A stretch of DNA of 6,397 nt. Source: an uncultured Chloroflexota bacterium. GTDB taxonomy: Bacteria > Chloroflexota > Anaerolineae > Aggregatilineales > Phototrophicaceae. The notes under the pieces are model-generated. The model did no database searches, was not told the origin of the DNA, and saw only the letters and a program-made list of their open reading frames with translations. The stretch lies in the NCBI GenBank assembly GCA_903904765.1, contig CAIVEA010000838.1, forward strand, positions 1-6,397, given 5' to 3'. The translations under genes were made by a program, and so were the position numbers. The number at the start of each line of letters is the position of its first letter. Within the stretch, counting starts at the first letter, position 1. Shown here piece after piece: positions 5,135 to 6,397 of this stretch.

Positions 5135-6397
5135 ATGCGTAAGATTGCGTTTATCCTGCTTTGCCTGCTCGTGTTCGTATCAGTGGTGGCAGCCAGCCCC
5201 GCCGAAGTGATTACCCCCTACACCGTCACGGGCTTTGTGCATGTGGCGACCACCAGCAACACCAGCGGCGCGGCCACTGTGATGAACAATGCCGCCATCA
5301 ACAACAATCCCAACGCCATCATCTTGATTACGCCCAACTGGAACCCGCCATCGGGACGTTCGGTGTTCAACAATCATCCGGTGGGCGTGCGCGAAAATGC
5401 CCTCGGCACATGGGAAATCTTCAACCGCGACAACGCCCCTATGCCGGATGGTGCGTCCTTCAACGTGGCAGTGGTGCAGGGCGACCCGCGTGAATTGCAG
5501 CAGTTGTTCACGCCCACCGTTTCAGATACCTTCCCGTTCAACCATCCCGACCTGAACACACAACCGAACGCCATGATGATCCTGACTCCCGTCGGGCAGT
5601 TTGTGATGGGCGCACCCTCCGGCATGATCGGCGCGTTCTACCGCACCGATACCGGCACATGGAACGCCCGCACCGAGGACAGTTCGGTTCCGGGCGCAGA
5701 TATTCTCGCCTTCAATATCCTGCCCTTCACCGCCGATCAGGGTTTCGTGCAGTTCAGCAGCGGCATGACTATCGAATCCAACTGGACGTATTTGACGCAC
5801 CCGCAGTTGGATAACAACCCGAACGCGATCATTCTGGTCACGCATGCGTTCAACCCCGGCGGCGCGGAGGGCAATTTTGCCCCCATCCCGTTAGGCGTAT
5901 GGTATGACGTGCGCGTGAATAAATGGGCGATCTTCAATCAGGATTTGAGCGCCATGCAGGTCGGGCTGGCCTTCAATGTGATGATCGTCCCGCCCGCTAC
6001 CCCGACTCTGCTGCCCACACCCATTCCAGTGGCGACTTTCACGCCTGCACCCACCTTCAGCGGCCCGATTGCCTGCGCCCCCACCCGCCTCGTCACCGGC
6101 GGACAGGCGCGGGTGCTGCCCGGCAACACCGTGCGCCTGCGGAATGACCCCAGCACCATCAGCGCCCAGATCGCCACCGTCACCCCCAGCACGCTAATGC
6201 AGGTGCTGGGCGGGCAGACGTGCGACACGTCACGCGGCATCCTGTGGGTGAAGGTGAACACGGGTTCGCTCATCGGTTGGGTGGCAGAAGCCGAAGCGAC
6301 TAGCTATTACCTCACGCCAACGGTGGAAGTGCCCACCGTTCCCGCCCCCACGTTGCCGCCCAGCATGATCTCGTCCATCGTCGTCAGCACCAACCCC
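5135..6397 (+). CDS. Secreted protein with three DUF7452-like repeats and an SH3b domain (partial)
   Basis: The frame is open from the ATG at 5135 to the right edge, 421 residues, with the C-terminus missing. AAGGTG at 5123-5128 lies 6 nt before the ATG. Residues 1-20 form a Sec signal peptide (MRK, hydrophobic core, cleavage probably after A20). Three homologous repeats follow at about 30-115, 122-198 and 203-285. Each has a PNAI/PNAM box (59, 144, 229) and ends with a W...(hydrophobic)FN(V/I) strand. Repeats 1 and 3 keep G-x-W-x-I-F-N or W-A-I-F-N-Q-D, while repeat 2 is divergent. This resembles the family I know as DUF7452, of unknown function. A Pro/Thr linker (286-311) leads to an SH3b-like domain at about 315-395, with VRLRNDPS at 333-340 and GWVAE at 381-385. 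C314 and C363 could form a disulfide. A second Pro-rich linker runs off the edge, implying another domain. An extracellular binding role is inferred. Confidence 0.87.
   Translation, partial: MRKIAFILLCLLVFVSVVAASPAEVITPYTVTGFVHVATTSNTSGAATVMNNAAINNNPNAIILITPNWNPPSGRSVFNNHPVGVRENALGTWEIFNRDNAPMPDGASFNVAVVQGDPRELQQLFTPTVSDTFPFNHPDLNTQPNAMMILTPVGQFVMGAPSGMIGAFYRTDTGTWNARTEDSSVPGADILAFNILPFTADQGFVQFSSGMTIESNWTYLTHPQLDNNPNAIILVTHAFNPGGAEGNFAPIPLGVWYDVRVNKWAIFNQDLSAMQVGLAFNVMIVPPATPTLLPTPIPVATFTPAPTFSGPIACAPTRLVTGGQARVLPGNTVRLRNDPSTISAQIATVTPSTLMQVLGGQTCDTSRGILWVKVNTGSLIGWVAEAEATSYYLTPTVEVPTVPAPTLPPSMISSIVVSTNP

Overview
The window comes from a GC-rich bacterium. I infer a member of the Chloroflexota (Anaerolineae-like). 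The grounds are a DUF6391 membrane protein, a secreted protein with Pro/Thr linkers and an SH3b domain, a beta-propeller-type lipoprotein, many short single-gene transcription units, and G/C-tract inverted repeats in the gaps. No rRNA or marker gene confirms this.

Layout from left to right. (1) Bases 1-490, minus: the N-terminal 163 residues of a multi-pass membrane protein, probably of the lipid-linked-sugar glycosyltransferase (GT39/PMT-like) type; the rest lies outside the window. (2) Bases 638-1792, minus: a complete acyl-CoA dehydrogenase. (3) Bases 2009-3226, plus: a lipoprotein with beta-propeller-like repeats, apparently translated from a leaderless mRNA. (4) Bases 3229-4215, minus: holA, the delta subunit of the DNA polymerase III clamp loader. 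(5) Bases 4222-4764, minus: a DUF6391 membrane protein, directly upstream of holA and probably in the same transcript. (6) From 5135 to the right edge, plus: a secreted protein with three DUF7452-like repeats, a Pro/Thr linker and an SH3b domain, cut by the window edge.

Each of the three gaps longer than 100 bp (491-637, 1793-2008, 4765-5134) contains a related imperfect inverted repeat of about 105-150 bp. All share outer CCCTCA/TGAGGG-type ends and a conserved internal GGCGAAGGG box. In the two longer gaps the predicted promoters lie just outside the repeat.

The genes do not form one pathway. The acyl-CoA dehydrogenase points to fatty-acid or branched-chain acyl-CoA oxidation. holA is replication housekeeping. 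The lipoprotein and the last protein are cell-surface or extracellular. I found no CRISPR array, tRNA, transposase or phage gene. The most notable items are the repeat family, the resemblance of the DUF6391 motifs to those of DUF1385/YqhQ, and the three-repeat architecture of the last protein.
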